Shown: positions 59,323 through 64,000 of the stretch, piece after piece | Numbering within the stretch: position 1 is the first letter of the stretch | Layout of the letters: each line of letters starts with the position of its first letter | Source of the DNA: Inonotus obliquus | Lineage: Eukaryota; Basidiomycota; Agaricomycetes; Hymenochaetales; Hymenochaetaceae | Assembly: GCA_032164295.1 (NCBI GenBank) | Contig: JAJHTX010000004.1 | Span: 2,852,001 to 2,916,000, forward strand | Direction: 5' to 3' | Length of the DNA stretch: 64,000 nt | The notes under the pieces: generated by a model | Seen by the model: the letters and a program-made list of their open reading frames with translations, nothing else | Told to the model about the DNA's origin: nothing | The model's database searches: none | Position numbers and translations under genes: made by a program

Positions 59323-61818
59323 ATGGCGAAACAACCAGAGCCTGAAATCCACGTACCTGCTTTGATTTCTGGCGAGCAAAGTGACCATGACGCTGTCGAT
59401 GAAAACCAGTATGCGGGTCGTGTGAGACCGCCTCCAATAGCCGTGGTGGATAAGAACGAGCCTGTTGTAACTCGCAGAGAGCTCTGGAGCTATTACTGTA
59501 TGTTTGACCCTTTTATTTTCGTTCCATTAAACTGACTGGATTGTCTAGTGTACTATAATGGTGATAATGTGCGCTTCGTGCTTGTCAGTAAGTAGATTTC
59601 GCGAGCTGATAAGGTTTGAAAACAGGGCGTCGGTCCCAATGGTCAGTTCGTATATCAAATAGTTGGGATGTGTTTACTGATATCATGGTCCACTCACCAG
59701 GTTACTCGATGACTTTGTTCCAATCCTTGGCAAATGCAGCTGGATACGATCCCGTTCGCGGTAAAGGTAGCCCATGCACGGCATCTGGACCGTGCGTCCT
59801 TCCTTGGGGCAGCGGAACGAAGTCTATCAGCTCCATTGTATTGGTTGCCAACGGGTGTAGCTTTGCTGTAAGAATGTCAACCTTGCCATAGTATTCTCGC
59901 AAATGGCCTGACCAATACCATTGTCATAGGTCATGACGCTGATCTTTACGACAATTGGATCCGCCGCAGACTACGGCTATTTTGGACGGTGGTTATTCCT
60001 TGGGTTGACCGTTATATGCTGGGCAGCTCAATATGCAAGTATGAGCCTCACATGTTAGGAGCTTTCCTTCCGTTTCATTCCACGCTATACTCAAAATTAC
60101 CGTCATTCAGCCCCGGATCGTTGGAGAGTAGCGATGGCACTCTATATGATTGGGTTTATATCATACGGTGCCACTTTGGTATTCTACGCGGCGATTTTTC
60201 CTCGTCTTGCAAGAAACACAGCACATACGCGCAAGCTCCGCGATATGCTTGAGGACAATGAGATCACTGCAGATGAGTACGAGCGTGAAGAAAGCCTCGA
60301 GAAGAACCGGATCAGTAACATCAGTACGGTGAGGGACTAACATATCTCCTGTGAGAAAAATTGTTTACTGATATAGCTCATGGTGATCTCTGTAGACCCA
60401 TAGTAATATCGGTTATATCGTGACGCTTTGCCTGAACCTGTCTTTGCTCCTACCGCTCATGGACAATCCGAAGGTGAACAATTATGTGATCGTTCTGACG
60501 AACTCTTATTGGGTCCTCCTGGGCATTTGGTGGTGTACGTCTATCTTCAATACACGTTTTGTCCCGTATTGACTCCCTCTAGTCATTTATCAACAACCGA
60601 GACCTGGGCCTCCTTTGCCAAAAGGTGAAAGCTACCTGACTGTTGGATGGAAGCAGGTAAGCAGGTTTCCCTACCACTAGCTTGCGGATTGCTGAAAGAG
60701 AGGAAGATCTGGGAGGCGCTAAAGCATTATAAGAAACTGCCCTACACCTTCCTGTATTTGATAGCGTTCTTCCTGCTAGCTGATGTGAGCTTCGCCTTCT
60801 GAAGCATGGGGTGGTGTTATACTCAAATTTCTTTCAGGGGCTCAACACAACTGGAACACTCGTATATATTTGTCAGAATGAAAAGTTTCAGTTTTCGTTC
60901 CTGCAGAACACGTATCTCGGACTGTCGCAGGCAATCACATCAACCATCAGGTTTGTGTTCATCTTAAGACGGAAATGAAAGTCAGTTAACGGTCCACTCA
61001 GCACTCTTGGGTTCTGGTACATCCAAAGATACTGGAAGATCCGAACGAAACCTATGGTAAGAGGTTTCCTTACCAAAGTCTCAAATATCTGCAAATTTCC
61101 CTGCAGTTTGTTGTTACCAACGTCGTAACAGTGCTGATCCCCCTCTGGGGAATGATCGGATTATGGACAGATAAATTCGGGTTTCATAACGTATGGGAAT
61201 TCTGGTGCGTAACGCCGATAAATGCTACCTTCATATTTATGCTGAGGCTACTTTGACTTGAGGGCATATAATGTCGTGTTTGGTCTGTTCCAAGCGCCGT
61301 ATTATGCTTTCTCTCAGACGATGATGGCAGAGGTTTCTCCGCCTGGATTCGACAATATGGTATTCTCTCTCTGGTTTAATAATAATTTTGCTCGCCAAGA
61401 GTACTTATTATCGACAATAGTTCTTCGGTCTTTTCGGTCTCTCCAACAGAGCTTCAAGTATGATCGGGCCAAATGTCATTCAGGCTATTATCGATCACAC
61501 TGGTACGCCTTTCCTTCTTCTGATATTCCAAAGCAGTTCTGTAATAGGGAGAACTTTGTAGGCAACAACTGGACGGGCTTTCCTTTCCTCTTTGCCCTCT
61601 GCATTTCTGCAGCGCTTGTCATATGGTTTGGAGTTGATGTCGAGAAGGGACGCCGAGATGCCATTGAGTTTGCTGCGGCACACAGAGCTGCGGATGGCGC
61701 TCGTATCACACACGTTAGCCCAACTACCTCAAACATGTCCGATGAGGATGCCGATGGGTCTGTGGCGAAGATTAGACATTCAGAGGGTGGGATCCTAGGG
61801 AAGGCCGGGAATGAATAG
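59323..61818 (+). CDS. ATG22-like major-facilitator transporter
   Basis: Multi-pass vacuolar-membrane transporter; Atg22 in yeast exports amino acids from the vacuole after autophagy. It is split into about 12 short exons. Recognisable pieces in order are RRELWSYY-LYYNGDNGVGPNGYSMTLFQSLA, CTASGPCVLPWGSGTKSISSIVL, FGRWLFLGL, MALYMIGFISYGATLVFYAAIFPRL, a loop with TRKLRDMLEDNEITADEYE, IGYIVTLCLNLSLLLPL, GLNTTGTLVYICQNEKFQFS, LGFWYIQRYWKI, VTVLIPLWGMIGLW, NVVFGLFQAPYYAFSQTMMAEVSPPGFDNMFFGLFGLSNRASS and GFPFLFALCISAALVIWFGVDVEKGRRDA. The last two spans are characteristic of the family. It ends with an acidic Ser/Thr tail. The exact positions of several middle exons (60340-61260) were not fixed; no frame disruption was seen. 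Agaricomycetes have several ATG22-like genes, so it may not be the autophagy orthologue. Confidence 0.85.
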
Positions 61819-62005
61819 ATTTCTTGCTTCAGCAAATTCTGGACCTCTGTGTATCCGGATTTTAGGCTATTATTGGATGAATGTATGTATATTTTGACGA
61901 CACGTGACCGTCCATTGTGTGCCACTGCCAAGTGAAGGCGAAACCCTCACCTACTAAGTCCTCGCGACCGTGTCCAGTGGTGTTCAGTGGACGACTTGTT
62001 TCGAC

Positions 62006-63879
62006 ATGGTGTGCCTGAATGTTGACTCTGGCTGAATATTTGCTAACATCCGCGCCAGGCGATCTGTCAATTCTATTTGCGCGGACTATGCAAGTTCGGT
62101 AACGCGTGTAAGAATGAGCATCCAGCCCAACGACCGGGAGGCTTTGGAAGTGTGTAATCTTCTTTATCCACCATTTGCACAATCTGAAGACGGATTTTGG
62201 GTGGTGGCGCAAAGATGGTCAGGGAGGCTCTGGTGGAAGTGGACCGGTATTCGTTCCATTCACGTACGTGTTTTTGTCTTATTGTATTGTGAAACTACTG
62301 ACAACGATATGGACTGGCTGATTTTGTACGTCGTCAGCCAAGAGGGCATTACAAAAGACATGACCGCGGGAGCGGAAAAGCCGATGTGGCCTCTATCAAG
62401 TTATGGCCCTGCGAAGTTTGAGCCAACAATTATCGCGAACCTTGACGAGTCACCTGAAGAGCTTCGGTGGAAGGCGGTGCAGGCTTTAAAAGCAGGAAGT
62501 ATCGATGACTACGTGAGTCCTTCTTCACCTCATTCCAAGTCTAGCACCCCCTCACGTCTTGTGGCCAGCTAAGGTTTGAGATGGAGAAAATCCAAGAAGC
62601 GAACCAGACGTATTCCAAGGCAGTATCAGAAGTGGGCCAGGTGTATAACCATGCGAACAAATTGACCGCAGCGGCACAAAAGGGCATCCCTAACCTTACC
62701 GGGGTTGTATACAACAGTCCTTCAAACACCGCGAGCGCAGCATTCGGAAAGCCAGCGTCATCTGGCTTTGGAGGAACATCCGCTTTTGGGTCTGCTACGC
62801 CAGCAACTACTTCAACCTTTGGTGGCTCGACAACCACTCCGTCAACAGGCTTTGGCTCATCCACAACAACGGCACCGGCGTTTGGGAAGTCTGCATTTGG
62901 GCAATCAGCGTTTGGGCAACCAGCTTTCGGGCAGTCGGCCTTCGGCCAAGCCGCAAAACCCGCCTCCGCGTTTGGTTCTTCGGCATTTGGTCAACCATCC
63001 CAGTCTACGTCGGCATTTGGTCAACCTGCGCAACCAACGTCTGCGTTTGGCAGCGGTACGCAGCAACAGACTCCATCGGCCTTCGGTCAATCAGTGCAAC
63101 CGCAATCTTCATTTATTAAACCTGCCTCCGGATTTGGTGGGACCAGTGGGGGAGGTGCCTTCTCAGCTTTCTCTGGTAGCGGGACAACTGCTTTTGGCTC
63201 TGGAGCGCAACAGTCGACGACCACGTCCGCATTCGGACAGTCGGCATTTGGCGGGACAGGCAATAACTCTGGAGCAACTTCCTCAATATCTGCTTTCGGT
63301 AACACGACACAGAACAATACTACTACTCCAAACGCGTTCGGATCTGCTACTGGTGGCGAGAGTGGGTCTCAGCCGACGTCGGCATTCGGCCTACCTGCGA
63401 AACCCGTGTCCGCTTTTGGCCAGGTTTCACAACCTACAAGTGCATTCGGGCAACCCGCGAAGCCTGCTTCAGTTTTTGGACAAGCTGCTCAACCGTCTGT
63501 ATTTGGCCATCCCGCTCAACCATCAGCTTTCGGCCAGGCCTCGCAACCGACTTCTGCATTCGGCCAAGCCGCACAACCATCAGCCTATGGTCAGGCTGCA
63601 CCCCCACAATCTGCATTCTCCCAACCTTCTCAACCTACATCTGCCTTCGGTTCTGGCGGTGGTCCAGCCGGATTGCCCTCCAAGCCGAAAACTGGTCCGC
63701 CGGATTTCGTTGCTGCTCTAGCGTCATTGGAGATCCAGCCTGGGCTGGATAAACATGACGCGCTACTTCCACCTGACTACGCTCAAAGGATATCCCTATC
63801 TGCAAAGGAGGCATTCGCTGCGGAACGATTTGAGTGGGGCAAGATACCTGAATGGGTTCCGCCAATTGAGTTTAGGTAG
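62006..63879 (+). CDS. NUP42: CCCH zinc-finger, FG-repeat nucleoporin (Nup42/Amo1-like)
   Basis: Cytoplasmic-face nuclear pore protein for mRNA export. Exons 62006-62008, 62059-62151, 62223-62263, 62338-62512 and 62569-63879 give 540 residues. The first exon is the ATG alone; splicing makes the family start [23 protein letters not shown], a C-x7-C-x5-C-x3-H finger that fixes the junction. A short conserved piece follows ([48 protein letters not shown]). Then come dozens of FG repeats in the forms SAFGQ, TSAFG and SVFGQ (residues ~150-470), and a non-repeat tail ([28 protein letters not shown]). The repeats are not perfect DNA tandem copies. Confidence 0.92.
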
Positions 63880-64000
63880 TGAGCCACCGTATACGATCCT
63901 CACGTTTCGAGCGGAAATACCCGTCTTTTGTTTTTGGTTTTTAGATACGTATGTAGTACTTTCCATTGTAAAGGGCAACCTGTAATCATATCACCTCATA
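63880..64000. other. 3' region of the nucleoporin gene
   Basis: Untranslated tail up to the window end. Nothing else seen. Confidence 0.4.

Noticed and set aside
62905..63660. Tandem-repeat look of the nucleoporin, considered as a DNA satellite
   Set aside because: Repeats are at the protein level with varied codons and spacing, as in other FG nucleoporins.
62807..63721. Alternate long frames across the FG repeats
   Set aside because: Repeat codon periodicity opens other frames; only the FG frame continues the spliced protein.

Overview
The window is nuclear DNA of a filamentous basidiomycete, most likely an agaricomycete (mushroom-forming) fungus. Genes are dense and on both strands. They are broken by many short GT-AG introns of about 50-80 bp with CTRAY-like branch points. 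Three class I hydrophobins share one exon layout. The other genes are typical fungal household and secretory genes. No bacterial operons, CRISPR arrays or viral genes were seen. Exon joins were made by hand from GT/AG sites, frame and family resemblance; no alignment was run.

Layout. 1-12 kb: 3' truncated GRR1-type F-box/LRR gene, a small membrane protein, a cyclophilin-RRM-RS splicing protein, a secreted aspartic protease, a fungal protein of unknown role, COQ10 and a secreted expansin-like protein. 12-20 kb: tRNA-Arg(ACG), 12-exon P5C dehydrogenase (PUT2), a BTB protein, a DNAJC28-domain protein and an 81-residue basic protein. 20-32 kb: membrane-anchored ubiquitin protease, tRNA-Ile(AAT) with a hairpin intron, hydrophobin A, then the compact trio WBP2-like / RRP7 / CDC7. 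32-40 kb: an accessory-looking island. It holds a C-lobe-only kinase-like gene, an 819 bp DNA element with terminal inverted repeats and a 5 bp target duplication, a decayed relic of a HAMP-repeat histidine kinase, a P-loop protein resembling RHS/Crinkler proteins, and tRNA 3'-half fragments. 40-49 kb: fungal unknowns, a divergent 14-3-3, U1-C, hydrophobin B. 49.4-52.6 kb: about 3.2 kb with no supportable gene. 52-64 kb: LaeA-like methyltransferase fold lacking SAM-binding residues, OMA1-like protease, hydrophobin C, ATG22-like transporter and a CCCH/FG nucleoporin.

The genes do not form one pathway. Loose functional groups are wall/surface proteins (three hydrophobins, expansin-like, aspartic protease), mitochondrial proteins (COQ10, PUT2, OMA1-like, DNAJC28-domain), RNA and nuclear genes (U1-C, cyclophilin-RRM, RRP7, Nup42-like) and ubiquitin/cell-cycle genes (GRR1, USP, CDC7). 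No gene cluster for a secondary metabolite is evident. The features most worth following are the TIR element, the island around it, and the apparent pseudo-methyltransferase.
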